Shown piece by piece: positions 40,670 to 49,748 of a stretch of 64,000 nucleotides of DNA. Every line of letters starts with the position of its first letter. The first letter of the stretch is position 1. The notes under the pieces were generated by a model. That model was not told where the DNA came from, ran no database searches, and saw only the letters and a program-made list of their open reading frames with translations. The stretch spans positions 1 through 64,000 of the forward strand of contig CABOHA010000005.1 of NCBI GenBank assembly GCA_902399975.1, written 5' to 3'. The stretch is from Coriobacteriaceae bacterium (GTDB taxonomy: Bacteria; Actinomycetota; Coriobacteriia; Coriobacteriales; Coriobacteriaceae). The position numbers were made by a program, and so were the translations under genes.

Positions 40670-41389
40670 ATGAGCAACGCAGCTGAGATGGATGCACAGG
40701 AGATTATCAACTACATCGCCACCGCGCCCAAGAAGACGCCCGTCAAACTGTACGTACGCGAGAAGCCGGGCATGAAGGTCCAGTGGGGCAATGCGCACGT
40801 CTACGGCGGTCGTCGTGGCAAGACCGTCTTTGGTGACTGGGATGAGCTTAAGACCATCCTGGTCGCCAATGCCGATTCCATCGACTACTACGACGTAGAG
40901 AACGACTGCCGCAACTCCGCCGTGCCCATGCTCGACCTCAAGGGCATCAACGCCCGCATCGAGCCGGGCGCAATCATCCGCGACCGCGTCGAGATCGGCG
41001 ATCGCGCCGTCATCATGATGGGTGCCATCATCAACATCGGCTCCGTCATCGGCGAAGGCTCCATGATCGATATGGGCGCCGTGCTGGGCGGCCGCGCCAC
41101 CGTGGGTAAGAACTGCCACATCGGTGCCGGCACCGTGTTGGCAGGCGTCGTAGAGCCCGCCAGCGCCACGCCCGTCATCATCGAGGACGATGTCATGATC
41201 GGCGCCAGCGCCGTGGTCCTGGAGGGCGTGCACGTAGGCAAGGGCGCCGTCGTTGCCGCCGGCGCCGTGTGCGTCGAGGACGTCCCCGCCGGCGCCGTCG
41301 TGGCCGGTGTCCCCGCCCGCGTCATCAAGATGCGCGACGAGAAGACCGACAGCAAGACCGGCCTGGAAGAGGACCTGCGCCAACTGTAA
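40670..41389 (+). CDS. dapH: Tetrahydrodipicolinate N-acetyltransferase
   Basis: A 239-residue left-handed beta-helix acyltransferase. The N-terminal domain ([25 protein letters not shown]) is the DapH pattern. Hexapeptide repeats ([31 protein letters not shown] is a run of them, read in six-residue steps) fill the rest, ending [11 protein letters not shown]. It N-acetylates tetrahydrodipicolinate, placing this organism on the acetylase branch. AAAGGAG precedes the ATG. It is the last gene of the operon. Confidence 0.93.
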   Translation: MSNAAEMDAQEIINYIATAPKKTPVKLYVREKPGMKVQWGNAHVYGGRRGKTVFGDWDELKTILVANADSIDYYDVENDCRNSAVPMLDLKGINARIEPGAIIRDRVEIGDRAVIMMGAIINIGSVIGEGSMIDMGAVLGGRATVGKNCHIGAGTVLAGVVEPASATPVIIEDDVMIGASAVVLEGVHVGKGAVVAAGAVCVEDVPAGAVVAGVPARVIKMRDEKTDSKTGLEEDLRQL

Positions 41390-41391
41390 TA

Positions 41392-41419
41392 GTTACGGCG
41401 TTTTACCAAACGCCGTAAC
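41392..41419 (+). other. Perfect 12-bp hairpin just after dapH
   Basis: 41392-41403 pairs with 41408-41419 around TACC, two bases after the stop. No T run; probably a stabilising or Rho-delaying structure. Confidence 0.6.
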
Positions 41420-41432
41420 GACTCGACGCTAC

Positions 41433-41530
41433 AAACGCCCCAGAGCGGCAATCTGACGTTCAATCGTCGGGCATGACCAAAAGGTCAATGCCCTCCTCTT
41501 TCACGTCACCTTGCTCGCTCTGGGGCGTTT
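41433..41530 (+). repeat. Long nested hairpin downstream of dapH
   Basis: A perfect 15-bp outer stem (41433-41447 with 41516-41530) encloses a TGACGT/ACGTCA pairing and an inner GGCAT-ACC/GGT-ATGCC hairpin (41469-41492). A short T run (TTTT) follows, so it could terminate transcription. Confidence 0.7.
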
Positions 41531-41573
41531 TCGCTGATTTATGCTCAACCAGTAGCGTAATTAAGCCCCGAGT

Positions 41574-41618
41574 AAAAAGGGCCGAAGCCCTCATCCGAGG
41601 CTTCGGCCTTTGTTTTTT
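41574..41618 (-). terminator. Terminator between dapH and the nucleoid protein gene
   Basis: CCGAAGCC pairs with GGCTTCGG, extended by AAAGG/CCTTT with one bulge. T runs flank it on both strands, so it can serve both converging genes. Confidence 0.8.
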
Positions 41619-41636
41619 GCAGCGTCCAGGCGCAGT

Positions 41637-42641
41637 TTATCGATTCTCGATGCTGCCGATGTTTTTGAGCTCGATGGAGATGAGGCCGTTGGGCTCGTTG
41701 ACGAACTCGATGTACTCGGAGTTCGAGCCCATCTCGGCCGGGAAGCTAATCTCGATGCCCGTATCGGTACGAATCTTATGATTGCGCACCGCCGCGCGCT
41801 CGACCTGCTTGCGCTCCACGGGAACGCGCTCAGGAACCTTCTCCTCGGTCAGCGCCGCGCGCACGCTTTCCTTGATGACCGGCTCGTCTTCAAAGACCTC
41901 GTCAACGATATCCCAAGGCGGCAGCTCCTCGTCGTCTTCGACCTTTTCGGCGACAGCTGCCTTAACCTTGGCGAGCGCCACGGCCGTGTTAGCACCGTGC
42001 TCCTCGGCAACTTCCTCGACTACACGCGTCACGGTATCGATGACCTCCTTGCCCGATACGCCCGTGTCGCACTGCAGCAGGCCATCGGGGATAAGCATAC
42101 GGTCCTCGCCGGCAATCTTGCGCTTCTTGTCCACATAGCCGATCTCCATGGTGCTCGCGCGCACGATGGCATAGCTCGGCACCTTTTGCGAGGGGTTCGG
42201 CAGAATGGCGTAGTGGCGCGCGATGTCGTTGCGCACCTCCCCCTCCTCGCGGCCCACCTCGTGCATAAAAGCCTGCTTGGAGCCCAGCAGCATCACGGCA
42301 AACCAGCGGGCATCCTCATCGTCGTCAAAATCGGCCACGAGCACGTCAGTCGACTCGGCTTTCTCGGCCTTGGTGAGTTCGGAAGAGATGAACTCCGCAA
42401 TCTGCTGCGACAGGTCCACGAACTCGCGCTCGCCAAAGAAATAGCCCTTGAGCTCGCCGCCAAACGCAGAGTTCTCGGCAAACGTGGCGCGTTTATTGTC
42501 GGCCGAGGTACGTGCGCGGCGCAGATGCGTGGTCACGAAGTTGCGCACGGTACGGCTCTCGATATCGAGCTCGCGCTGGCTCATGACGTTGACGGCAGAG
42601 TCAAAGTCCAGGATATGCAGAATCGCGTGATTGATTTTCAT
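41637..42641 (-). CDS. NdpA/YejK-family nucleoid-associated protein
   Basis: A protein of about 334 residues of the 37-kDa nucleoid-associated family (PF04245). MKINHAILHILD is the characteristic start, followed by FVTTHLRRARTS and the FGGELKGYFFGEREFVDLSQQ region. The role of this family is loosely defined (nucleoid association, some members phage-related). ATG 42641 is chosen because it matches the family start and has a GGA nine bases upstream; ATG 42650 is an alternative. It is convergent with the lysine operon. Confidence 0.85.
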   Translation of the reverse strand: MKINHAILHILDFDSAVNVMSQRELDIESRTVRNFVTTHLRRARTSADNKRATFAENSAFGGELKGYFFGEREFVDLSQQIAEFISSELTKAEKAESTDVLVADFDDDEDARWFAVMLLGSKQAFMHEVGREEGEVRNDIARHYAILPNPSQKVPSYAIVRASTMEIGYVDKKRKIAGEDRMLIPDGLLQCDTGVSGKEVIDTVTRVVEEVAEEHGANTAVALAKVKAAVAEKVEDDEELPPWDIVDEVFEDEPVIKESVRAALTEEKVPERVPVERKQVERAAVRNHKIRTDTGIEISFPAEMGSNSEYIEFVNEPNGLISIELKNIGSIENR

Positions 42642-42715
42642 ATACGGCATTCCGTTCTAGATCGATTTCGGCACGAACCAGTATAGCGGTCGATCCCGCC
42701 CCAGACGCATCGAAG

Positions 42716-42750
42716 ATTGGTGCATCGGGGTCAGGTTGCTTTGCACCAAT
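42716..42750 (+). repeat. Hairpin repeat with GGGGTCAGGTT loop (copy D)
   Basis: A 9-bp stem (42716-42724 with 42742-42750) with loop TCGGGGTCAGGTTGCTT. It lies two bases past the stop of the DUF2974 gene; a near-identical copy is at 43944-43974 on the other side of that gene. Confidence 0.8.
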
Positions 42751-42752
42751 GG

Positions 42753-43913
42753 CTAGCGCAGGAGCTCGGACTGCCATGCCTCGAGCTGCTCGGCAAAGCT
42801 CTTGCCGCTCGTGGGTACGCTGGGCTCGGGGCGCTTGGGCAACAGCGCGCATTTAAGGATTGCCACGATGGTCTGCGAGACAAAGCGTCGCGTATCCTTG
42901 TCAAAGCCTTGCGCAGCCTGGAGCATCACGGGCAGGCTCTCGCGCAGATTCCCAGCGATATCCGCAAACCGCTCAGCACCCGTAGCCTCAAACACGGAGA
43001 ACAACGCATCTACAAAACGCTCGCGCTCGCTAGGCGACACTGCAAGCAGCATCTCGCGAATAGAGCCATCAACGTATCGAGCACCGGCGGACAGGCGCTC
43101 ACAGTACACGAAGTCGCGACCATCAACCACCCAGCTAAAGGGATTGTGTTGCAGCAGGCTGAACTCGGTGCTCTCAACGATGGCATAGTCCTCCTGTGTC
43201 TCGAACATCATGCCAAAGATCGACGACCGAGGTAGCGTCTTGTCGATTCGACCGGAAAGATCGGCAAAAGCCTTGCCGTTCAGAAACTCCTCGACGAAGC
43301 CCGGACCATCATGGGAATACGCCCGCTCGATTCGCCCACGGGCGGCATCGGAGCACATCGCCGCACCGTACACCGCAAGGTTTCCACCCTTGGAATGACC
43401 TCCGCACAAAAGCGGCCCACCAATCGCATCCGCCGCCTCGTCCACATAACGCGCCGCGGATTCCTGGGCCGGCACAGGACACCGGAACGCCATGTTAAAG
43501 TCCTCTTTCCAGCCCACAATCGTGCTGTCGGTCCCCCGGAAGGAAAGATAACTAAACCCCGCCGGAAATCGGAACGTCATAGCCGCAAATTGTTCCGTCG
43601 TCTCGGCATCACTCACGGTACGATAGCCGCAAACACGAACGCCACGGTAGCGAGGGCTTGCTGCCACGGCCTCCAACAAGGCCCTGCTCCCCTCCGGATC
43701 CCACAGGTCGCCAATCATGTCCCGGTAGCACTCGGCACGCAGCAGCTCGCGTACGTCTAGGCCCTGCCAGTTCGTCAGCTCCGCCATATCACCCGGCAAA
43801 CGCAAATAGGACAACCACGCAAAGACCAGGCTATCCACCGCGCAGAACGGCCGTTCCTCAAACGGATCAAACGCCGTCTGGGCATAGGTCAAAAAATTAG
43901 GCGAATCCGACAT
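42753..43913 (-). CDS. DUF2974 (Mbeg1-like) alpha/beta hydrolase
   Basis: A 386-residue protein. The lipase-type elbow GGHSKGGNLAVYGA, preceded by LSFRGTDSTIVGWKEDFNM, is diagnostic for the DUF2974/Mbeg1-like family. A second conserved part is RAYSHDGPGF. The family is predicted to hydrolyse esters or lipids; the substrate is unknown. ATG 43913 follows GGGAGA. Directly repeated hairpins lie at both ends of the gene (42716-42750 and 43944-43974), which could mean it moved as a cassette. Confidence 0.85.
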   Translation of the reverse strand: MSDSPNFLTYAQTAFDPFEERPFCAVDSLVFAWLSYLRLPGDMAELTNWQGLDVRELLRAECYRDMIGDLWDPEGSRALLEAVAASPRYRGVRVCGYRTVSDAETTEQFAAMTFRFPAGFSYLSFRGTDSTIVGWKEDFNMAFRCPVPAQESAARYVDEAADAIGGPLLCGGHSKGGNLAVYGAAMCSDAARGRIERAYSHDGPGFVEEFLNGKAFADLSGRIDKTLPRSSIFGMMFETQEDYAIVESTEFSLLQHNPFSWVVDGRDFVYCERLSAGARYVDGSIREMLLAVSPSERERFVDALFSVFEATGAERFADIAGNLRESLPVMLQAAQGFDKDTRRFVSQTIVAILKCALLPKRPEPSVPTSGKSFAEQLEAWQSELLR

Positions 43914-43943
43914 GGCTCTCCCATCAACAATGGCGCATTGGGA

Positions 43944-43974
43944 TGGTGCGTTGGGGTCAGGTTGCTTTGCACCA
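43944..43974 (+). repeat. Hairpin repeat with GGGGTCAGGTT loop (copy E)
   Basis: TGGTGC (43944-43949) pairs with GCACCA (43969-43974); the loop GTTGGGGTCAGGTTGCTTT matches copy D in the same orientation. Confidence 0.8.
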
Positions 43975-44007
43975 AAAAGGCGCCCGGGCCGTGTGGACCC
44001 GGACGCC
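43974..44007 (-). terminator. Terminator of ldh
   Basis: 43979-43988 pairs with 43998-44007 over ten positions (one G-T), followed on the minus strand by a run of five T. Confidence 0.85.
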
Positions 44008-44040
44008 TTCATTGTAGCTTTTCGCTCTGGCGAGCTCGAT

Positions 44041-44991
44041 TTAGCAGGAGAAGTCGACGCTGTCGATGATGTCCTTGAGGGCCTTGGCGGAGGCGGTAAG
44101 CTCATGCTGCTCGTCATCGTTCAGCGGCACGGGAACGCGGCAGACAACGCCGTCACGGCCAACGACGGTCGGCATGGAGATGGCAAGGTCGGACAGGCCA
44201 TACTCGCCCACCATGAGCGAGGAGACGGGCAGAACGGTCTGCTCATCGCGCATGACAGCGGTGCAGATGCGCTTGACGGCCATGGCGACACCGTAGTAGG
44301 TGGCGTGCTTCTTCTCAATGATGGTGTAAGCGGAGTTCTTGACGTCCTCGGCGATGCGCTTCTCGGCAGCCTCATGCTCCAGATGGCCGTGAAGCTCGCA
44401 GAAGGTGTTCAGCGGCACGCCGGCAACCTGAGCGCTGGACCAAGCGACAAACTCGGAGTCGCCGTGCTCACCCATGACATAGGCCTGGACATCGCGCGGG
44501 TCGACCTCGACATGGGCACCAAGCATCTGCTGCAGACGGCCGGTGTCGAGCACGGTACCGGAACCGATGACGTGACCCTCGGGCAGGCCGGACATCTTGA
44601 TGGCGGCGTAGGTCAGAACGTCGACCGGGTTGGAGACGATGAGTAGAATGCCGTCGAAGCCAGACTTCTTAATCTCGGGAATAATGGACTTAAAGATGCT
44701 GACGTTCTTGTTGACCAGGTCCAGGCGGGTCTCACCGGGCTTCTGGGCAGCGCCAGCGGTGACGACGATCATGGCAGCGTCGGCGACATCGGAATAATCG
44801 CCGGCGTAGATCTTCATCGGCTCGGCAAACGTCATACCGTGCGCGATATCCAGGGCCTCACCCTCGGCGCGGTTCTTGTCCACGTCGATGAGGACCATCT
44901 CGGAGAACAGACCACTCTGCATCAACGCAAACGCCGAAGACGAGCCGACGAAACCGCAGCCGACAATAGCGACCTTCTTCTCATTAACCAT
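44041..44991 (-). CDS. ldh: L-lactate dehydrogenase
   Basis: A 316-residue LDH that reduces pyruvate to L-lactate with NADH. VAIVGCGFVGSSSAF is the NAD-binding motif, IVVTAGAAQKPGETRLDL holds the substrate-loop glutamine that favours lactate over malate and the catalytic arginine, and VMGEHGDSEF has the active-site histidine. The gene is single, with its own terminator, and fits with the pta/ackA genes as part of mixed acid fermentation. Confidence 0.96.
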   Translation of the reverse strand: MVNEKKVAIVGCGFVGSSSAFALMQSGLFSEMVLIDVDKNRAEGEALDIAHGMTFAEPMKIYAGDYSDVADAAMIVVTAGAAQKPGETRLDLVNKNVSIFKSIIPEIKKSGFDGILLIVSNPVDVLTYAAIKMSGLPEGHVIGSGTVLDTGRLQQMLGAHVEVDPRDVQAYVMGEHGDSEFVAWSSAQVAGVPLNTFCELHGHLEHEAAEKRIAEDVKNSAYTIIEKKHATYYGVAMAVKRICTAVMRDEQTVLPVSSLMVGEYGLSDLAISMPTVVGRDGVVCRVPVPLNDDEQHELTASAKALKDIIDSVDFSC

Positions 44992-45010
44992 TAGAAACTC
45001 CCATCTCGCT

Positions 45011-45045
45011 CCACAAACAAACCGCCCGGGAACGACCCCGAGCGG
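45011..45045 (-). terminator. Terminator of the aminotransferase gene
   Basis: 45022-45030 pairs with 45037-45045 (one G-T), and the minus strand then reads TTTGTTTG. It lies about 150 bases past the aminotransferase stop. Confidence 0.65.
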
Positions 45046-45193
45046 CTTGTCGTAATCCCAATATATCCAATCGGGACTTTGATTATGCTCCTATTCGCAG
45101 CCAAAAATCGACCGTTTACCGAAATTATTTGCAGGATTCGTAAAATAACTGCACGAAATCGGTTTCGAGCTATTGACGCACCGAAATAGGTTT

Positions 45194-46357
45194 CTAATAC
45201 AGGCCCGCCTCGCGAATGGCCTCGACAGCCAAAGCGATCTGATCGGGCGGCAGCACCAGCGCCATGCGCACGTGCCCCTCACCCGAAGGGCCAAAGCTCG
45301 CGCCCGGCGTCACCACAACGCCGGCCTTCTCCATGAGCTCCTCGCAAAACGCCATGGAATCGGTGCGACCACCGGGAAGCTTGGCCCACACAAACATGGA
45401 GCCATGCGCGTTGGGACGCTCCCAGCCCAAGCCCTCAAGACCGTCGCACAGGGCATCGCGGCGCACCTGGTACTTCAGACGCTGCGCCTCGACCTCATCG
45501 CGCGGACCGTTGAGGCACGCGATGGCAGCCTTCTGGATCGGGAAGAACATACCGAAGTCGATCTGGCCGCGCAGCTTGGCAAAAGCCGAGACCACATCCT
45601 CGCGACCGACCAAAAAGCCGATGCGCGCGCCGGTGACGTTAAACGACTTAGAGAGCGAAAAGAACTCAACGCCCACCTCGAGCGCGCCGGGATACTGCAA
45701 AAAGCTTCCGCCCGGCTCGCCGTCGAACACGATGTCGGAGTACGCGTTGTCATGGACGATGAGCAGGTCGTGCTCGCGAGCAAAGGCGATAATCTCCTCG
45801 TAGACCTCGGGCGTGCCCACCGAGCCGACCGGGTTCGCGGGCAGCGACACGATCATATACTTGGCACGATCGGCAACCTCAGGATCGATACCCGCCACAT
45901 AGGGCAGGTAATTATGCTCGGCGACCAACGGATAGTACTCGAGCTTGGCATCGGCGATCTTGGCACCCGCCTCAAAGACCGGATAGCACGGATCGGGAAC
46001 CAGAATGGTGTCACCCGGATCGAGCAGGGCCAGGCCCAAATGGCCCACGCCCTCCTGCGTGCCGTTGCACGACTGCACCATGGACGGCGTAATGCCCGAA
46101 ACGCCAAAGCGACGCTCATAGTAATCGCACACGGCTTGCTTAAGCTCGGGCAGGTCGCGCAGGGCATACTTCCACATCTCGGGATCTTGGGCTGCCTGCG
46201 CGAGCGCCTCGACCACGTGGTCGTACGGCTTAAAGTCGGGCGTGCCCACGCTCATGTTGTAAATGGTCTTACCCTGAGCCTTCAGCGCGAGAAGTTTATT
46301 GTTGAGCGAGGCGAAGACCTCTGCGCCAAAGCGGTCGAGACGCTGCGATGCCTGCAT
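45194..46357 (-). CDS. Class I/II PLP aminotransferase
   Basis: A 387-residue fold-type I aminotransferase. IYNMSVGTPDFKP, NGTQEGVGHL, SLPANPVGSVGTPE, DNAYSDI and FSLSKSFNVTGARIGF with the PLP lysine are the landmarks, with GHVRMALVL at the C-terminus. Substrate cannot be read from sequence. It resembles the LL-DAP/alanine-type branch, so it is a reasonable candidate for the N-acetyl-DAP aminotransferase that the operon at 37.6-41.4 kb lacks. ATG 46357 follows AAAGGTGG. Confidence 0.86.
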   Translation of the reverse strand: MQASQRLDRFGAEVFASLNNKLLALKAQGKTIYNMSVGTPDFKPYDHVVEALAQAAQDPEMWKYALRDLPELKQAVCDYYERRFGVSGITPSMVQSCNGTQEGVGHLGLALLDPGDTILVPDPCYPVFEAGAKIADAKLEYYPLVAEHNYLPYVAGIDPEVADRAKYMIVSLPANPVGSVGTPEVYEEIIAFAREHDLLIVHDNAYSDIVFDGEPGGSFLQYPGALEVGVEFFSLSKSFNVTGARIGFLVGREDVVSAFAKLRGQIDFGMFFPIQKAAIACLNGPRDEVEAQRLKYQVRRDALCDGLEGLGWERPNAHGSMFVWAKLPGGRTDSMAFCEELMEKAGVVVTPGASFGPSGEGHVRMALVLPPDQIALAVEAIREAGLY

Positions 46358-46374
46358 GGTGCCACCTTTCGATA

Positions 46375-46407
46375 TAAAAAACGCGGCGCTCCGACAAGAG
46401 CGCCGCG
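46375..46407 (-). terminator. Terminator of nadE
   Basis: A perfect 9-bp stem (46382-46390 with 46399-46407) followed by six T on the minus strand, only 18 bases before the aminotransferase start. Confidence 0.85.
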
Positions 46408-46475
46408 CGATACGGGCCATCAGATTGCAAAAGTGTAACGCTTGCGAACCCCGTATTGGTTCAATTTAGCCAACC

Positions 46476-48455
46476 TTAGTCAATTGGATTGAGCGCGTCG
46501 ATCTGCGCAAGCCACAGATGCGAGCTGGCGTCACTCGGCATACGCCAATCGCCGCGCGGGCTGAGCGTCACCGAGCCCACCTTGGGACCATCGGGCAGGC
46601 AGCTGCGCTTAAACTGCTGGGCAAAGAAGCGACGGTAGAACGTACGCAGCCACGTGTGGACGGTCTTGGCGTCGTAGACGTCCTCGAAGCTCTTGAGCGC
46701 CATGCGGTAGATCTTGCCCGGCTCAAAGCCAAAACGCAGCAGGTTGTAGAGGAAGTAGTCGTGCAACTCGTACGGGCCCACCAAATCCTCGGTCTTCTGC
46801 GCAATCTCGCCGTCGCCCGTGGGCGGCAGAAGCTCGGGGGACACCGGCGTATCGAGGATATCGAGCAGCACCTCGGCAATACGCCCGCCAAAGACATCAG
46901 CCGCATAGCGCACCAGATGACGCACAAGCGTCTTGGGCACGCTCGCGTTGACGGCGTACATGCTCATGTGGTCGCCGTTGTACGTGGCCCAGCCGAGCGC
47001 CAGCTCCGACAGATCGCCCGTGCCGATGACAAAACCGCCAGCCTGGTTGGCCAGATCCATCAGAATCTGCGTACGCTCGCGGGCCTGGCTGTTCTCGTAG
47101 GTCACGTCCTGCACGGTCGGATCGTGCTCAATGTCCTTGAAGTGCTGCTCCACGGCCGCGTGGATCGAAACCTCGCGGAAGCTCACACCTAGGTCGCGAG
47201 CGAGCGACTCGGCATTCGACTTAGTGCGATGCGTCGTGCCAAAGCCGGGCATGGAAACCGCCGTGATACCCGTGCGTGGCAGCCCCAGTGCATCGAAGGC
47301 ACGCACGGTCACAAGCAGTGCCAGCGTGGAGTCCAGGCCGCCTGAAAGACCGATGGCAGCTGCCTTAGTACCCGTATGGGCAAGGCGGGTCTTGAGGCCG
47401 GCAGTCTGCAGGTCGAGAATCGTCTCGCAGCGCTCGGCTAGGTCGCCATGGTCGGCCGGTACAAAGGGCGCGCGCGGGAAAACGCGGTCGATATCGCAGG
47501 CATCGCGCAGGACAGGTTCGTCTGTCAGCACGCCCTCAAAAGAGAACTCAACGGTCGTGGCCTCCGGCGCATCGTCCGCGCGCGTCCACGTCGTCGAGCG
47601 ACGGCGCTCGGCAACCAGGCGGTCAAGGTCAACATCGGCGACGGCCATATCGCAGGTAAGCAGTTTAGTCGCGGCGAGCTTGGAGCCGTTTTCGTAGACG
47701 AGGTTCTCGCCCGCAAAGACCATGTCGGTCGTGGACTCGCCCTCGCTCGCATCTGCATAGGCATAGGCGCAGTACAGGCGCGCGCTTTGATTAGAGATAA
47801 GGCTGCGGCGGTAATCTGCCTTACCGATAATCTCGTCCGAGGCCGACGGGTTGAGAATCACCGTCGCACCGGCAAGCGCCATCTCGGTCGAAGGGGGCGC
47901 CGGCACCCACAGGTCCTCACAGACCTCAACGCCCAGCACCAGGTCCTCGGCGCCCTCATCACAGCAACGGTAGACAAGCCCCGAACCCAGCGGGACCGGA
48001 CCCTGACCGGCAAATTCAACCCACACGGAATCCGCAGGCGCCGGAGCAAACCAACGACGCTCATAGAACTCGCCATAGTTGGGCAGATACTTCTTGGCCG
48101 TGAGGCCCAAAAGCTCGCCCGCGCAGCACACGGCGGCACAGTTGTAGATATTCTCGGCAACTGCAACGGGAAGGCCGATGGTAAAGACAATCGGCAGCTC
48201 GCGAGTTTCATCGAGAATATGTGCCAGTGCGGTCTCGCAGGCATGCAGTAATGTGCGGTTATGGAACAGATCGGCTGCGGTATAGCCAGTCAGATTAAGC
48301 TCGGGCAACACCAACGCACGAACGCCACACTCGGCAGCATCGCGAACAGCCGCCAGCACAACCTCGGCATTGCCCTCGACATCGGCAACGCGAATCTGCG
48401 GCGACGCCGCCGCCACACGCAAAAAGCCGTCAGACTGAGAAAGGTGAAGATCCAT
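46476..48455 (-). CDS. nadE: Glutamine-dependent NAD+ synthetase
   Basis: A 659-residue two-domain enzyme for the last step of NAD synthesis. The N-terminal nitrilase-type glutaminase has the E-K-C triad in LVLPELNLTGY, KKYLPNYGEFYE and GVEVCEDLWVP. The C-terminal synthetase has the ATP pyrophosphatase loop IGLSGGLDSTLALL and GTGDLSELALGWATYNGD. Length matches the long bacterial and actinobacterial form. ATG 48455 follows GGGAG by seven bases; an ATG nine codons earlier has no site. Confidence 0.95.
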   Translation of the reverse strand: MDLHLSQSDGFLRVAAASPQIRVADVEGNAEVVLAAVRDAAECGVRALVLPELNLTGYTAADLFHNRTLLHACETALAHILDETRELPIVFTIGLPVAVAENIYNCAAVCCAGELLGLTAKKYLPNYGEFYERRWFAPAPADSVWVEFAGQGPVPLGSGLVYRCCDEGAEDLVLGVEVCEDLWVPAPPSTEMALAGATVILNPSASDEIIGKADYRRSLISNQSARLYCAYAYADASEGESTTDMVFAGENLVYENGSKLAATKLLTCDMAVADVDLDRLVAERRRSTTWTRADDAPEATTVEFSFEGVLTDEPVLRDACDIDRVFPRAPFVPADHGDLAERCETILDLQTAGLKTRLAHTGTKAAAIGLSGGLDSTLALLVTVRAFDALGLPRTGITAVSMPGFGTTHRTKSNAESLARDLGVSFREVSIHAAVEQHFKDIEHDPTVQDVTYENSQARERTQILMDLANQAGGFVIGTGDLSELALGWATYNGDHMSMYAVNASVPKTLVRHLVRYAADVFGGRIAEVLLDILDTPVSPELLPPTGDGEIAQKTEDLVGPYELHDYFLYNLLRFGFEPGKIYRMALKSFEDVYDAKTVHTWLRTFYRRFFAQQFKRSCLPDGPKVGSVTLSPRGDWRMPSDASSHLWLAQIDALNPID

Positions 48456-48658
48456 AAGAATGCTCCCGTGCGTAGACGCCATTCATAACAATTAGCAAGC
48501 TCTATTGTAGTTCAACCGCCGGGCGCAACCGCATCCCACCAACTTGGTGAGCTATTGATAAGTTGATGGTATCTGTTAAATGTCACGTACGATTCACATC
48601 TGGTGGGTACCCTGATGGCTACACGAAACGAAGCAGATTTACACCGGGAGGACCCCGT

Positions 48659-49612
48659 ATGACAACCAAGTACACTGACGCGCCGCGCACGCGCGTCATG
48701 ACACCGGCATCGCTCAACAACGGCGTGCACGAGAACCATTCCATCGGACAGACCATGGCCATTGCGCCCAAAAAGGGCCTTTTCGACGACATTTCCATTC
48801 CCCAGATCATCGCCGGCGCCGCAGCTGCCGCCACGAGCGTCGCGCTTGCTTCCAAGATCGGCATTGCCGGCTCGGTGATTGGTGCCGCTGTGAGCTCAGT
48901 CATCACTGTTGTGTCCTCGCAGGTCTATCGCCACTTTATCTCCGCCAGCGCCGAAGCAATCAAGAGCACGCACGCCGCTGTCGACTACCCTGCCGGCGCC
49001 TACGAGCCCGTTGAGCCCAATGTCGAGGAGCACCTGGGCGGCGCCGCGACTACGCAGGAGATGCGCCAGATTGCGGGGCGCGCGACCACGGCGCGCGTCG
49101 CCCCCAACAGCCTGCGCGCCAAGGCCGCTGCAGAGCGCAGCCAGACGCAAAAGAAGGTCATCGTCTTCTCGATCGCTATCGCCATCGTCGCGGTCATCGC
49201 CTGCGCCGGCGCCATCCTTATCACCACTGCCGGTGAGGGTCTGGGCGAGCGTCCCGAGCCAATCCTGTCGTCGCGCACGACCGAGAGCGATGCAAATGGC
49301 AACACCCAGTCGCAAGATCAGCAGGCACAGACGGACGATACGCAAGACAGTTCTACCTCTGCCAATTCGTCCTCGAACACCCAAAACCAATCGCAGGGCG
49401 TCGATTCCTCTGCGAACAACAGCGGCACGCAATCCGGCACGACTGACTCAAGCCAAACGACTGACGGCTCTCAACCGAGCACGGGCGACCAGGCGAATGG
49501 CAATACACCGAGTACGGGATCTACCGACAACAGCAACACCAACAGCTCGAGCGGAACCGCGTCCGGCACGGCATCTGACAGTTCAAGCCAAGGCACGACA
49601 TCGGGCAACTAG
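48659..49612 (+). CDS. Hypothetical membrane protein with Ser/Thr/Gln-rich tail
   Basis: A 317-residue protein of no recognised family. Residues about 45-90 form an Ala/Ile/Val-rich hydrophobic hairpin (IPQIIAGAAAAATSVALASK, then IAGSVIGAAVSSVITVV). A second hydrophobic helix (VIVFSIAIAIVAVIACAGAI) is near 165-190. The last 120 residues are a low-complexity Ser, Thr, Gln, Asn and Gly tail, probably outside the cell. The start ATG 48659 follows GGGAGG. It could be a cell-surface or stress protein; nothing more specific is supported. A terminator follows. Confidence 0.65.
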   Translation: MTTKYTDAPRTRVMTPASLNNGVHENHSIGQTMAIAPKKGLFDDISIPQIIAGAAAAATSVALASKIGIAGSVIGAAVSSVITVVSSQVYRHFISASAEAIKSTHAAVDYPAGAYEPVEPNVEEHLGGAATTQEMRQIAGRATTARVAPNSLRAKAAAERSQTQKKVIVFSIAIAIVAVIACAGAILITTAGEGLGERPEPILSSRTTESDANGNTQSQDQQAQTDDTQDSSTSANSSSNTQNQSQGVDSSANNSGTQSGTTDSSQTTDGSQPSTGDQANGNTPSTGSTDNSNTNSSSGTASGTASDSSSQGTTSGN

Positions 49613-49642
49613 GCACTGCATCCCCAGATAGGCAACCTGTAC

Positions 49643-49677
49643 AACGGGCGCGAATCGACAGCGGTTCGCGCCCGTTT
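49643..49677 (+). terminator. Terminator of the Ser/Thr-rich membrane protein gene
   Basis: A perfect 12-bp stem (49643-49654 with 49665-49676) ending in TTT. Confidence 0.8.
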
Positions 49678-49748
49678 GCCTTGGGCGCCGTCATGGCGAG
49701 CGCCATGCGATGGTAAGATGCTTTACATGTGTAAAGAGGAGATTTGCC

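Noticed and set aside
39860..41383. Minus-strand frame of 507 codons across dapB and dapH
   Set aside because: It spans two convincing genes and their gap in antisense, and is low-complexity Asp, Gly and His.
45173..46438. Plus-strand frame of 421 codons opposite the aminotransferase
   Set aside because: Same reason; the minus-strand product has a full set of PLP aminotransferase motifs.
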